Assembly (NCBI RefSeq): GCF_021390195.1
Contig: NZ_CP090003.1
Coordinates: forward strand, 1,104,001 to 1,168,000
Source of the DNA: Flagellimonas sp. CMM7
GTDB lineage: Bacteria; Bacteroidota; Bacteroidia; Flavobacteriales; Flavobacteriaceae
Reading direction: 5' to 3'
DNA length: 64,000 bases
The translations under genes were made by a program, and so were the position numbers. Numbering within the stretch: the first letter of the stretch is position 1; the number at the start of each line of letters is the position of its first letter. A model generated the notes under the pieces. That model was not told the origin of the DNA and searched no databases. It was given only the letters and a program-made list of their open reading frames with translations. Of this stretch, positions 25,123-34,778 are shown in pieces.

Positions 25123-26088
25123 ATGGCAAAAATTACCGCCGCTGAAGTAAATAAATTAAGAAAAGCTACTGGAGCCGGAATGATGGATTGTAAAAATGCA
25201 TTAGTTGAAGCTGAAGGTGACTTTGATAAAGCAATTGAGATTCTTCGCAAAAAAGGACAAAAGATAGCTGCCAAAAGAGCAGATAGGGATTCTTCTGAAG
25301 GTGCTGCAATAGCAAAAGTAAACGCTGATAAAACTGTTGGTGTCGCTTTAGTATTAGGCTGCGAAACAGATTTTGTTGGAAAGAACGAAAACTTTATCGC
25401 CCTAGCTAACGAATTGGCAGAAAAAGCTCTAGACTATAACACAAAAGAAGAATTTTTAGCTTCTGATTTTGGAGGAATGACCGTAACCGATAAGTTAATA
25501 GAACAAACCGGTGTTATTGGCGAAAAACTAGGTATTACCGCTTTTGAAAAATTGGAAGCTCCTTACGTTGGCAGTTATGTACACATTAACAAAATTGCTG
25601 CCCTAGTTGGCTTATCCGCTGCTGTGGACACTGCTGATGTTCTTGCAAAAGATGTTTCTATGCAAGTTGCTTCTATGGGTGCCACAACCTTGTCCTATAA
25701 AGATTTTGATACTGAATTTGTTACTGCTGAAACAGAGGCTAGAATTGCTGTAATTGAAAAAGACAATATCGAACTTGGACGTTTAGGAAAAACACTGAAA
25801 AACGTTCCACAGTATATTTCAATGGCTCAATTGACTGATGAAGTTATGGCCAAAGCCGAAGAAGATGCTAAAGCGCAATTAAAGGCCGAAGGAAAACCAG
25901 AACAGATTTGGGACAAAATTCTTCCAGGTAAAATGGAAAGATTTATTTCTGACAACACTACTCTGGATCAAGAACAATGTCTTTTAGATCAGAACTTCAT
26001 TAAAGATGAGAAAATCAGTGTAGCAAAATACGTTGAGTCTCACGGAGATGTTTCAGTAACAGGTTTTAAACGTGCTACTGTAGGATAA
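25123..26088 (+). CDS. tsf: Elongation factor Ts
   Basis: A 321-aa guanine nucleotide exchange factor for EF-Tu. The N-terminal UBA-like domain is VNKLRKATGAGMMDCKNALVEAEGD, and the EF-Tu contact motif TDFVGKNENF is present near residue 85. Two core subdomains follow (VASMGATTLSY; QEQCLLDQNFI near the C-terminus). The length is somewhat greater than E. coli Ts (283 aa). It is downstream of rpsB, the usual order, and ends at a strong terminator 20 bases beyond the stop codon. Confidence 0.97.
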   Translation: MAKITAAEVNKLRKATGAGMMDCKNALVEAEGDFDKAIEILRKKGQKIAAKRADRDSSEGAAIAKVNADKTVGVALVLGCETDFVGKNENFIALANELAEKALDYNTKEEFLASDFGGMTVTDKLIEQTGVIGEKLGITAFEKLEAPYVGSYVHINKIAALVGLSAAVDTADVLAKDVSMQVASMGATTLSYKDFDTEFVTAETEARIAVIEKDNIELGRLGKTLKNVPQYISMAQLTDEVMAKAEEDAKAQLKAEGKPEQIWDKILPGKMERFISDNTTLDQEQCLLDQNFIKDEKISVAKYVESHGDVSVTGFKRATVG

Positions 26089-26107
26089 CATACAATATTT
26101 TAATTTT

Positions 26108-26144
26108 AAAAAGCCCGTTTCTTAAAGGAAACGGGCTTTTTGTT
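26108..26144 (+). terminator. Terminator of rpsB-tsf
   Basis: A perfect 14-bp stem (26108-26121 with 26128-26141, 6-base loop) with a GC-rich core GCCCG and a T run. Confidence 0.9.
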
Positions 26145-26165
26145 TAAATCAATACAATGTCTCTA

Positions 26166-26981
26166 TCATTTTGACTTTATCAAAATATCACCATTAAAAG
26201 TCTTAAACAGCATCTCTGGACCGCCGCCATTAATCTTTCCCCTCACCCATTGCTCTATCTTAACTTTATAAGTCCCTGAAGAATTGTTTTTATTCACCTC
26301 CGGTTTGTTGGCTGCTATTTGCATATCAAAATCAGTGAAGATTTCCCCCATATCAGATTTCGCCTTTACATCTGCTTTAAGAGAACTTGGGAAAGTAATA
26401 TCCACGTCTCCATTTAAACTACTAAAGGCCATATTTGCATCTTTTGTAATACTATTGAAGTAAACCGTAATATCCCCATTTACAGTATCCGTAGAAGCTG
26501 AACCACTTACCGATTCTAACGTAATTTCTCCATTGACATTACTTATTTCCATTTCTCCATTAACACCTTTTACCGAAATATTTCCATCATTGACTGTAGA
26601 AAGCTTAAGGGAGAAGTTCTTAGGAACCTTTACTTCTAAATTGGTGACTTTGTTCCATTGCTCATTAATTACTTGAACAACATTGTTCTTTTCTTCAGCA
26701 CTTATGGCCATAGAAGACCCTTCAATACGCTTCATGCCATTGTGCTTGTTTTTTTCTTTATAATGCCTCTTTTCGCTTTCAAAGGAAGCTTTTATCACCA
26801 CCTCATTACCTTCATAAGCTTCAACATGGATCGAACCAGATATTTGATCTATGACCAACTTTCCTCGACTACTTGGGTTACTTAAAGGAACCGAAAACAA
26901 ATCGATGCTTTTTTCTTGGGCAATCACACTGCACATAACAAACAATGCTGCCAACACAGTAATTAATCTTGCATTTTTCAT
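26166..26981 (-). CDS. DUF4097 secreted beta-repeat protein B
   Basis: A 271-aa exported protein. The signal peptide ends at CSVIAQ; I chose ATG 26981, 4 bases after the stop of the upstream gene, rather than the frame-open start at 27008. The body is DUF4097: repeated short strands of the form NVNGEITLESVSG, with SLNGDVDITFPS and MGEIFTDFDM, which should form a beta-solenoid-like sheet. It shares layout and several motifs with the adjacent DUF4097 protein A. It is the last gene of the ECF sigma operon. It is probably periplasmic or surface-located, and its ligand is unknown. Confidence 0.85.
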   Translation of the reverse strand: MKNARLITVLAALFVMCSVIAQEKSIDLFSVPLSNPSSRGKLVIDQISGSIHVEAYEGNEVVIKASFESEKRHYKEKNKHNGMKRIEGSSMAISAEEKNNVVQVINEQWNKVTNLEVKVPKNFSLKLSTVNDGNISVKGVNGEMEISNVNGEITLESVSGSASTDTVNGDITVYFNSITKDANMAFSSLNGDVDITFPSSLKADVKAKSDMGEIFTDFDMQIAANKPEVNKNNSSGTYKVKIEQWVRGKINGGGPEMLFKTFNGDILIKSK

Positions 26982-26985
26982 GACT

Positions 26986-27849
26986 CTATATTTTTTTGAT
27001 GAATACATTTCCGTTTAGTGTTTCAAAATCAAAATCCACCTTGCCATCTCCAATCTGAACTATTGGTTTGGCTTCGTATTTATATTTTGCTCTATTTTCA
27101 TTACCTGTCTTTTTATCAGCTTGCATAAATTGTTTGTTAATATCAAAATCAGTGAACATTTCGCCATTCATGCTTTTAAATGAAATATTGGCTGAAAGTG
27201 CTTTTTGATATGAAATATTGATATCCCCGTTTAAAGAATAATATCTAGATGAGCTTTTAGGGTTGCTGGAATATGAAATATTTACTCCTCCATTAATACA
27301 GTCCACCCAAGTTTTACCAGTTATATTGGTCAAAGTGATTCCGCCATTTATGTTTTCAGCAATTACCGTATTACCTTTTGTGTTTTCCACTAAAACCTCT
27401 CCATCATTTACAGTACTAACATCAATTTTAATTGAATGGGGAACCTTTACCTTAAAGTTCAATTTATGCCCATATTGGGGTTCTTCATAATTATTACACC
27501 AATTATATCTAAGATTATCCTTGTCAAATTGTATGTATGGTGCATCTGGATGAAACACCACCCTATTTGCCTCTTGAATAACTTTGAGCTCTAGCTCCTG
27601 CTTCCCCAACTCTAAACCTGAAGTATTATCAGCAGTTATTGTTTTTTCAACCTCCAAAACAATTTGACTTCCATTATATCCTTCAACCAATATTGAACCA
27701 AAGACATTTTTAATAACCAAAGTATTTTCGGTGCTGTTGGAAAATGGAATTTCTTTTTTGATTTGTTCTGTAAACTTTTCTTGTTGCGCTTTTGTGCACT
27801 GTATCCCCACAACCGAGGATAGGCACACCATAAAAATTAAATGCTTCAT
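26986..27849 (-). CDS. DUF4097 secreted beta-repeat protein A
   Basis: A 287-aa exported protein with a signal peptide ending near CTKAQ. Its DUF4097 repeats include STVNDGEVLVENTKGN, ENINGGITLTNITG, SLNGDINISY and MNGEMFTDFDI, close to those of protein B, so the pair arose by duplication. It has an extra segment around YNWCNNYEEPQYGHK containing a cysteine. It lies 63 bases after the anti-sigma gene and 4 bases before protein B, so all four genes can form one transcript. Such proteins are often outputs of envelope-stress regulons; that is inference here. Confidence 0.85.
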   Translation of the reverse strand: MKHLIFMVCLSSVVGIQCTKAQQEKFTEQIKKEIPFSNSTENTLVIKNVFGSILVEGYNGSQIVLEVEKTITADNTSGLELGKQELELKVIQEANRVVFHPDAPYIQFDKDNLRYNWCNNYEEPQYGHKLNFKVKVPHSIKIDVSTVNDGEVLVENTKGNTVIAENINGGITLTNITGKTWVDCINGGVNISYSSNPKSSSRYYSLNGDINISYQKALSANISFKSMNGEMFTDFDINKQFMQADKKTGNENRAKYKYEAKPIVQIGDGKVDFDFETLNGNVFIKKI

Positions 27850-27912
27850 TGTTTTTAAATTTGACTGTTCGTGATTTGATTTATCCCAAAATAGGGTGGA
27901 TTGATAAATAAA

Positions 27913-28710
27913 CTAGATTATTGATTCTATAGAATTCTCTATTTTTTTCTGCACTGTGGTGTCCAATTGTTTTTCCTTTAATAACTGCTTAAAAGGTTCA
28001 ACCGAGGCCTTTTCTTGTAATGCGACCATTAAGTTTGCCAATGTTACCTGTAAAATTGGAGACTCTTGATTTGGAATGGATTTCACCAACCCTTGTCTAA
28101 CCAAAGGTTTATCCACATAATTTGTTAAAGATTCTATGGCCGCCAATCTTACATTTACATTAGAATCGTTGTTCAGTGTTTGCAATAATGCCTTAATTAC
28201 CATTTCATCTACATCTTCAAATTTATTTGCTTCACTTACACCTTGCAATCTTTGATTTGCAGATGGTTGCTCCAGAAGAGTCAAAACCAGTTTTTGTCTT
28301 ACATCTTCGGTTTCTTCATTGGATACTATGTTCTTAACTGAATTTGTATTGTCCGAAGAGTTCATATAATATCCTATTCCCAACCCTATTCCCAACAATA
28401 AAATGCCATAGGCCAATTGTGGCTTAAAAATCATCATCAACCCTTCCATAAGAGTTTCCCAACCATTTTTGCTATTCGTTTTTTCAACCTCGCTGGAAAG
28501 CATCTCAAAGAAAGTTTCATCCATTTTTGGGGAAGGTTCTGGAGCATCCAACTTATTCATCATTTTCCATGTACTTGCCAATTCATCAAATTGGTCTGTA
28601 TACTCTGAGTTCTCCTCAAGAAACTTTTCAAAATTCCTTTTCTCATCCTCAGACATTATTCCAGACATATAATCTATAGCCTGCGTTTCAAACTTTTCCT
28701 TGTTCATCAT
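27913..28710 (-). CDS. Membrane anti-sigma factor with HEAT repeats
   Basis: A 265-aa protein encoded 2 bases after the ECF sigma gene. Residues 1-80 are acidic helices (IDYMSGIMSEDEKRNFEKFLEEN) like the cytoplasmic sigma-binding part of anti-sigma factors, but no His/Cys zinc motif is present. One transmembrane helix lies near 98-114 (AYGILLLGIGLGIGYY). After it, on the periplasmic side, are HEAT-type repeats (VIKALLQTLNNDSNVNVRLAAIESL; LVRQGLVKSIPNQESPILQVTLANLMVAL). The layout fits a sensor that holds the sigma factor inside and detects something outside through the HEAT domain. Start at 28710 or the next codon. Confidence 0.8.
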   Translation of the reverse strand: MMNKEKFETQAIDYMSGIMSEDEKRNFEKFLEENSEYTDQFDELASTWKMMNKLDAPEPSPKMDETFFEMLSSEVEKTNSKNGWETLMEGLMMIFKPQLAYGILLLGIGLGIGYYMNSSDNTNSVKNIVSNEETEDVRQKLVLTLLEQPSANQRLQGVSEANKFEDVDEMVIKALLQTLNNDSNVNVRLAAIESLTNYVDKPLVRQGLVKSIPNQESPILQVTLANLMVALQEKASVEPFKQLLKEKQLDTTVQKKIENSIESII

Positions 28711-28712
28711 TT

Positions 28713-29267
28713 CTATGCAATTTCCAATTGTGAAAAAATTGTCCTTAAATCCTTAAGCGCCCTATGCACTCGTACTTTGGCCGCGTTCTCTGTACACCCA
28801 ACGATCTGGGCTATTTCACTGAACTTCAACTCTCTATATTTACTCAGAATTAATAACTCTCGTTTTTCCTCTGGCAGCTTGGCCAAAGCCTGTTTTAGCA
28901 AAACATTATTTCCCTTCTTTTCAATTTCTTCATTAATATGATCATCGGTTTCCGCCCTTACATCCTCCGGAGAAATACCAGTGGATATCTTCTCTTTCGA
29001 ACTTTTTATATGATAATCGTAATTTACATTTCTTGCCATTCTAAACATCCATGCTGTAAACGACCCCTCTCCTATATATGATTTCCTATACTTTAAAATT
29101 CTAATGAATACATTTTGAACCAAATCCTCGCTCACCGAAGGGTTATTCCCCAAATTGTAAAAGAAACCAAACAACCTTTTTTTGTGTCGCTCATACAGCA
29201 GGCCCAATTTATCCAAGTCCCCATTTTTCACTTTTAGCATTAAGCCGTTATCAGTTAGGTTTTGCAA
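28713..29267 (-). CDS. ECF RNA polymerase sigma factor
   Basis: A 184-aa extracytoplasmic-function sigma factor. Region 2 is visible in LGLLYERHKKRLFGFFYNL, SEDLVQNVFIRILKY and SFTAWMFRMARNVNYDYHI (-10 recognition). Region 4 is LPEEKRELLILSKYRELKFSEIAQIVGCTENAAKVRVHRALKDL, a helix-turn-helix for the -35 element. The start appears to be a TTG at 29267, because MQNLTDNGLM aligns with the usual N-terminus; an ATG at 29240 is the alternative. It heads a four-gene operon with its anti-sigma factor and two DUF4097 proteins, and may activate its own promoter in the 166-base gap before pyrH. Confidence 0.92.
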   Translation of the reverse strand: MQNLTDNGLMLKVKNGDLDKLGLLYERHKKRLFGFFYNLGNNPSVSEDLVQNVFIRILKYRKSYIGEGSFTAWMFRMARNVNYDYHIKSSKEKISTGISPEDVRAETDDHINEEIEKKGNNVLLKQALAKLPEEKRELLILSKYRELKFSEIAQIVGCTENAAKVRVHRALKDLRTIFSQLEIA

Positions 29268-29403
29268 TTTGGTGTCGTTTTTTTGTTGCTTGTTGAAGGA
29301 TATACTTTAGTTTTTTGAAAAGGTTACAGAATGTATAACTTTTTTGTTCATTTTATTCTTCAATCATTACTTTTTCAGGTAATTCCCCATAAATAATTTT
29401 GAT

Positions 29404-29411
29404 TATTTTTG
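29404..29411 (+). promoter_or_regulatory. -7 element of pyrH-frr
   Basis: TATTTTTG matches TANNTTTG and lies 22 bases before the pyrH ATG. No TTTG is found at the expected distance upstream. Confidence 0.4.
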
Positions 29412-29433
29412 TCCGGACTTCAACACATCCTAA

Positions 29434-30141
29434 ATGCAATACAAGAGAATTCTTTTAAAACTTAGCGGCGAAGCCTTAATGGGCGAACAACAATACGGTA
29501 TAGATCCAGAGCGGCTATCAGAATACGCTGAAGATATTAAAGCTGTGATCGCAAAGGGAATTGAAGTAGCCATAGTAATTGGGGGAGGAAACATTTTTAG
29601 AGGACTTTCTGGTGCTAGCCAAGGAATGGATCGTGTGCAGGGCGATCATATGGGTATGCTGGCAACTGTCATAAATGGGCTAGCTTTACAAAGCGCCTTA
29701 GAACTTCAAGGAGTGGAGACCAGACTTCAATCAGCCATAAAAATCAATGAAGTAGCGGAACCTTTTATAAGAAGAAGAGCCATACGTCATTTAGAAAAAG
29801 GAAGAGTTGTTATTTTCGGCGGTGGAACTGGCAACCCATACTTCACTACAGATTCTGCAGCAGTTTTAAGAGCAATAGAAATAAAAGCAGATGTTATCCT
29901 AAAAGGAACTCGAGTAGATGGTATCTACACATCGGATCCAGAGAAGGATAAAAATGCTACTAAATTCGATAGCATATCTTTTACTGATGTCCTATCCAAA
30001 GGTCTAAAAGTGATGGACACAACAGCTTTTACATTAAGTCAAGAAAACGAACTTCCTATTGTGGTCTTTGATATGAACACAAGAGGCAACCTTATGAAAA
30101 TAGTTTCTGGAGAAAATATTGGAACCGTAGTGAATGTTTAA
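29434..30141 (+). CDS. pyrH: UMP kinase
   Basis: A 235-aa uridylate kinase that phosphorylates UMP to UDP in pyrimidine synthesis. The amino-acid-kinase fold is shown by [52 protein letters not shown] and [13 protein letters not shown]. It is a bacterial hexameric type, usually controlled by UTP and GTP. It starts an operon with frr, the arrangement seen in most bacteria. It is divergent from the ECF sigma operon. Confidence 0.97.
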   Translation: MQYKRILLKLSGEALMGEQQYGIDPERLSEYAEDIKAVIAKGIEVAIVIGGGNIFRGLSGASQGMDRVQGDHMGMLATVINGLALQSALELQGVETRLQSAIKINEVAEPFIRRRAIRHLEKGRVVIFGGGTGNPYFTTDSAAVLRAIEIKADVILKGTRVDGIYTSDPEKDKNATKFDSISFTDVLSKGLKVMDTTAFTLSQENELPIVVFDMNTRGNLMKIVSGENIGTVVNV

Positions 30142-30182
30142 ATTGGCATACGCTTTGATGCCAATCATTAAAATTTAAAATT

Positions 30183-30737
30183 ATGAACGAAGAAGTAACT
30201 TTTGTAATTGATAGTGCCAAAGAAAGTATGGATGGCAGTATTTCCCATTTGGAAAAAGCTTTGGTAAAGATTCGTGCGGGCAAAGCAAGCCCTGTAATGC
30301 TATCTACTGTAATGATAGAATATTATGGTTCTGTTACTCCTCTTTCCCAAGTATCAAATATCAACACTCCAGATGCAAGAACCATTTCTGTTCAACCATG
30401 GGAAAAAAGTATTCTTCAAGACATAGAGACAGCCATTACAAATTCAAACTTGGGCTTTAACCCCATGAACAATGGTGAAATGATTATTATAAATGTTCCT
30501 CCTTTAACAGAAGAGCGCAGGGTGCAATTGGTAAAACAAGCCAAAGCTGAAGCCGAAGATGCAAAAGTTAGTATTAGAAGTGCAAGACAAGAAGCTAACA
30601 AAGAGATTAAGGCTCTAGATATCTCTGAAGATTTACAGAAGAATGCCGAAGTTGATATACAGGAACTTACGGATACTTACAGCGAAAATGTTGATGCCAT
30701 TCTTGCGGTTAAGGAAACAGAAATAATGAAAGTATAA
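30183..30737 (+). CDS. frr: Ribosome recycling factor
   Basis: A 184-aa factor that, with EF-G, splits the post-termination ribosome. The three-helix bundle is visible: AKESMDGSISHLEKALVKIRAGKASP, the loop with YYGSVTPLSQVSNI and ARTISVQPWEKS, and the C-terminal helices ERRVQLVKQAKAEAEDAKVSIRSARQEANKEIK. Length is normal. It follows pyrH by 41 bases and is probably co-transcribed with it. Confidence 0.97.
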   Translation: MNEEVTFVIDSAKESMDGSISHLEKALVKIRAGKASPVMLSTVMIEYYGSVTPLSQVSNINTPDARTISVQPWEKSILQDIETAITNSNLGFNPMNNGEMIIINVPPLTEERRVQLVKQAKAEAEDAKVSIRSARQEANKEIKALDISEDLQKNAEVDIQELTDTYSENVDAILAVKETEIMKV

Positions 30738-30789
30738 ATCTCTACAGATTATCAATTTGCTTTCCTTAGGAACACAGCCGATCATTTTC

Positions 30790-30797
30790 TACCTTTG
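30790..30797 (+). promoter_or_regulatory. -7 element of the MMPL transporter gene
   Basis: TACCTTTG matches TANNTTTG and lies 17 bases before the ATG at 30815. The -33 box is not clear. Confidence 0.5.
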
Positions 30798-30814
30798 CGC
30801 CGAATAAAACCCAT

Positions 30815-33211
30815 ATGGTAGCTAAGCTCACTAAAGGATTTTGGCCTAAGGTCGCAAGAATTATACTTCGTAACAGAATCCTTATTCTACTTGGGGTTGC
30901 TGCTTTCACCGTTTTTTTAGGATTACAATGGAAAAACATGCAGTTTTCCAATACGGAAGCAAATATTCTTCCAGATGATCATCCGGCTACCGTTCAATAC
31001 AATGCGTTTAAAAATATATTTGGAGAAGAAGGAAACGCCATAGTTCTTGCCATTAGGGATTCCTCTCTCTTTACACCAAGTAAATTTAATCGCTGGAACA
31101 AACTCAGCAAACAACTAGAAGCATTTCCAGAAATTGACTTTGTTGTATCTACAGACAATCTTAAGGTTTTGGTCAAAGATGATGAAAAGCAGGAATTTAT
31201 CATGGAGCCTTTTATTAAGGATTCACCAAAAACCAAAGCTGAAGTAGAACAATTAAAAAATCACCTCTTTGAAGAGCTGCCTTTTTATGACAATCTAATT
31301 TACAACCCAAAAAGCGGTACCATACAAACCATCGCTTACTTGGATAAGGACATTATGAATACTGCAGTGCGGAATGAATTCATCTTAAATGATCTTGCCG
31401 AGCTTGTAAAAAACTTTGAAGAGGAAACCAATCTCGATGTACGAGTATCCGGCATGCCCTATATACGTACATGGAACACAAAGTCCATTGTAGACGAAAT
31501 TGGAATTTTTATAGGAGCCGCATTATTAGTCACCTCTATTATTTTCTTTTTCTTCTTTAGAAGCTTTAGGGCCACATTAATATCCATGTGTGTTGTAATT
31601 ATTGGAGTCATGTGGGCCTTTGGTATTCTGGGCCTTTTTAAATATGAAATCACCATCCTAACCGCTCTAATTCCTCCATTGATCATTGTAATAGGAATAC
31701 CCAATTGTATATTCCTGATCAATAAATATCAGCAAGAAGTTAAAAAACATGGCAACCAGGCATTGTCGTTGCAAAGAGTAATTTCCAAAATAGGGAATGC
31801 CACACTCATGACCAACATCACCACTGCTTCGGGCTTTGCAACGTTTATTATTTTGGATAGTGATTTGCTCAAAGAATTTGGTATCGTGGCATCCATTAAC
31901 ATCATTGGAATTTTCATTTTATCCTTGTTGATTATTCCGATTCTCTACAGCTTTATGCCACTTCCTAAAAACAAGCATCTAAAACATCTGAACAAAAAAT
32001 GGATTGACTTTTTTGTTGATTGGATGGAAAGGATGGTTAGGCACCACAGAATAGGAGTTTATATCACTTCCGTGATTGTCCTTATTTTAAGTATCATCGG
32101 AATTTATCAAATAGAAATTACAGGAAGTAGGATTGAAGATCTACCTAAAGACACTCATTATTTTAAGGACATACGATTCTTTGAAGAAGAGTTTGATGGA
32201 ATTATGCCAATGGAAATTGTGGTAGATACCAAACGAAAAAATGGAGCTATTAAACCCGCTACCTTAAAAAGGATCGATCAATTGGGAACAGTCATTGAAG
32301 AGACCCCTGAGCTTTCCAAGCCTATTTCATTGGTCAATTTGGTCAAGTATTCCAAACAAGCCTTTTATAATGGAATTCCAAAATATTACCAATTACCCAC
32401 CTCTCAAGAAAACACATTCATTATGGATGTGGCAAGAAAATCATCCAATGATGGCAATCTTCTGGAAAGTTTTGTAGACAGTACAGGCCAAACTGCTCGA
32501 GTCACCACTTTTATGCGTGATGTAAAAATAGACCGCATGGAGGAAATTGAGCAGGACATGTTACAATCCATAGCCAAGTTTTTTCCAAAAGAACGATACA
32601 ATGTCTTTATGACCGGTAAAGCATTGTTGTTTTTAAAAGGCACCAAATATCTAGTAAAAAACCTCTTGCTTTCATTGGCATTGGCCATAGGGTTGATTTC
32701 CCTATTCATGGCTTATTTATTTCGTTCCTTTAGAATGATCATAATTTCTTTGGTTCCCAACCTTCTCCCATTAGTTATTACCGCAGGATTAATGGGGTAC
32801 CTTGGAGTTCCTATAAAACCGTCCACCATTCTTGTATTTAGTATTGCCTTTGGAATTTCTGTGGATGATACAATTCACTTTTTAGCAAAGTACCGGCAAG
32901 AATTGGCTGCTAATCGCTGGCAAATAAAGAAATCCGTGTATGCTGCATTGCGAGAAACTGGTGTTAGCATGTTCTACACGTCCATTGTACTGTTCTTTGG
33001 GTTCTCTGTATTCATCATTTCCAGTTTTGGTGGCACCAAGGCTTTGGGAGGGTTAGTATCTGCTACATTACTCTTTGCAATGCTTGCCAATCTTATTTTA
33101 CTTCCGTCACTATTACTTTCGTTGGAAAGAAGTATTGCCAACAAGGAAGTATTAAAAAAACCACAGATAGATATCTTACCAAAAGACGAGGTCAACCTCA
33201 AAGACAAATAG
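30815..33211 (+). CDS. MMPL/RND family transporter
   Basis: A 798-aa inner-membrane protein with the duplicated RND layout: one N-terminal membrane helix, a periplasmic loop, five or six helices (around 230-385), then a second helix at about 420-440, a second loop and five or six helices (around 610-770). The second half contains SIAFGISVDDTIHFLAKYRQ, a family motif with the paired Asp residues used for proton coupling. It is shorter than HAE1-type drug pumps and closer to the MMPL, Patched and hopanoid-transport group, so lipid export is plausible. No membrane fusion or outer-membrane partner is adjacent. It follows frr, with its own -7 element. Confidence 0.88.
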   Translation: MVAKLTKGFWPKVARIILRNRILILLGVAAFTVFLGLQWKNMQFSNTEANILPDDHPATVQYNAFKNIFGEEGNAIVLAIRDSSLFTPSKFNRWNKLSKQLEAFPEIDFVVSTDNLKVLVKDDEKQEFIMEPFIKDSPKTKAEVEQLKNHLFEELPFYDNLIYNPKSGTIQTIAYLDKDIMNTAVRNEFILNDLAELVKNFEEETNLDVRVSGMPYIRTWNTKSIVDEIGIFIGAALLVTSIIFFFFFRSFRATLISMCVVIIGVMWAFGILGLFKYEITILTALIPPLIIVIGIPNCIFLINKYQQEVKKHGNQALSLQRVISKIGNATLMTNITTASGFATFIILDSDLLKEFGIVASINIIGIFILSLLIIPILYSFMPLPKNKHLKHLNKKWIDFFVDWMERMVRHHRIGVYITSVIVLILSIIGIYQIEITGSRIEDLPKDTHYFKDIRFFEEEFDGIMPMEIVVDTKRKNGAIKPATLKRIDQLGTVIEETPELSKPISLVNLVKYSKQAFYNGIPKYYQLPTSQENTFIMDVARKSSNDGNLLESFVDSTGQTARVTTFMRDVKIDRMEEIEQDMLQSIAKFFPKERYNVFMTGKALLFLKGTKYLVKNLLLSLALAIGLISLFMAYLFRSFRMIIISLVPNLLPLVITAGLMGYLGVPIKPSTILVFSIAFGISVDDTIHFLAKYRQELAANRWQIKKSVYAALRETGVSMFYTSIVLFFGFSVFIISSFGGTKALGGLVSATLLFAMLANLILLPSLLLSLERSIANKEVLKKPQIDILPKDEVNLKDK

Positions 33212-33302
33212 CACTTCTGGCATCTGCATAAATATGCTGATTCCTATGCTATCTTTTTTGATCAAAAACCTATCTTTACCGCTTAATTTACGATAGCCTG
33301 AA

Positions 33303-34736
33303 ATGAATTCTTATTCTATAAAAGAACTGCTTAACAAACAACCTATTGGAGATACCGTTGAAATAAACGGATGGGTAAAAACATATAGAAGCAACCGATT
33401 TATTGCCTTGAACGATGGCTCGACCATACACAATTTGCAATGCGTTGTAGATTTTGAAAATTTTGATGAAGATTTGCTCAAACAAATCTCTACGGGTGCG
33501 GCTTTAAAAATTTCAGGAAGCCTTGTGGAAAGTCAAGGAAAAGGGCAAAGTATAGAAATTCAAGCAACTGATGTTTTTGTTCATGGCACCGCCGATCCAG
33601 AAACATATCCCATCCAACCCAAAAAGCATTCTTTAGAGTTTTTAAGGGAAAAAGCTCATCTTAGGGTGCGCACAAACACATTCTCAGCAGTTATGCGCGT
33701 TCGTTCTGCACTATCTTTTGCCGTTCACAGCTATTTTCAACAAAATGGTTTCTATTATATGCATGCTCCCATCATTACCGGCTCTGATGCCGAGGGTGCT
33801 GGTGAAATGTTTAGAGTAAGCACTTTGGACCCAAAAAATACACCTTTAAATGAAAATGGCGATGTAGATCATACAACCGATTTTTTTGGCAAGGAAACCA
33901 ATCTTACCGTTTCCGGACAGTTGGAAGCCGAGACTTATGCCATGGGCCTAGGTAAGGTATATACTTTTGGACCAACATTTAGAGCTGAAAACTCCAATAC
34001 TTCAAGGCATTTAGCTGAGTTTTGGATGATTGAACCTGAAATGGCTTTCTATGATTTGGATGCCAATATGGATCTTTCGGAAGATTTTATCAAATGGATA
34101 TTGCAATATGTTCTGGACAATTGTAAGGATGATCTAGAGTTTCTTGAAAAACGACTTCTAGATGAAGAAAAATCCAAACCCCAAAACGAGAGGTCTGAAA
34201 TGCCTCTTATAGAAAAGCTCAAGTTTGTTGTTGAGAATAATTTCAAGCGTGTATCCTATACGGAAGCAATTGATATTTTAAGAAATAGCAAACCCAACAA
34301 AAAGAAAAAATTCCAATTTCCAATTAATGAATGGGGAGCGGATTTACAAAGTGAGCATGAGCGTTTCTTGGTAGAAAAACACTTTAAGTGTCCTGTAATT
34401 CTTTTTGACTACCCTGCAAACATCAAGGCCTTTTATATGCGTTTAAATGAGGACGAAAAAACCGTACGCGCTATGGATGTGCTATTTCCAGGCATTGGAG
34501 AAATTGTTGGAGGATCACAACGTGAAGAGCGCTTAGATGTACTTCAACAAAAAATTAAAGATTTGGACATCGATGAAAAGGAACTTTGGTGGTATTTGGA
34601 TTTAAGACGTTTTGGCACCGCTGTTCACAGTGGATTTGGCCTTGGTTTTGAACGTATGGTGCAATTTGCCACTGGAATGGGGAACATTAGGGACGTTATC
34701 CCTTACCCAAGAACCCCCCAGAATGCTGAGTTCTAA
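33303..34736 (+). CDS. asnS: Asparagine-tRNA ligase
   Basis: A 477-aa class II synthetase that charges tRNA-Asn. The N-terminal OB-fold anticodon domain covers about 1-110 (VEINGWVKTYRSNRFIALNDGS). The catalytic core has motif 2 (FGPTFRAENSNTSRHLAEFWMIEPE) and motif 3 (GFGLGFERMVQFATGMGNIRDVIPYPRTP). The segment HAPIITGSDAEGAGEMF is typical of the asparaginyl type. A TATCTTTA sequence upstream resembles a -7 element. rpoN begins 42 bases downstream. Confidence 0.97.
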   Translation: MNSYSIKELLNKQPIGDTVEINGWVKTYRSNRFIALNDGSTIHNLQCVVDFENFDEDLLKQISTGAALKISGSLVESQGKGQSIEIQATDVFVHGTADPETYPIQPKKHSLEFLREKAHLRVRTNTFSAVMRVRSALSFAVHSYFQQNGFYYMHAPIITGSDAEGAGEMFRVSTLDPKNTPLNENGDVDHTTDFFGKETNLTVSGQLEAETYAMGLGKVYTFGPTFRAENSNTSRHLAEFWMIEPEMAFYDLDANMDLSEDFIKWILQYVLDNCKDDLEFLEKRLLDEEKSKPQNERSEMPLIEKLKFVVENNFKRVSYTEAIDILRNSKPNKKKKFQFPINEWGADLQSEHERFLVEKHFKCPVILFDYPANIKAFYMRLNEDEKTVRAMDVLFPGIGEIVGGSQREERLDVLQQKIKDLDIDEKELWWYLDLRRFGTAVHSGFGLGFERMVQFATGMGNIRDVIPYPRTPQNAEF

Positions 34737-34778
34737 ATTGAATTCTTAAATTTATAAGAAGGAAGATTAAATATCCTT

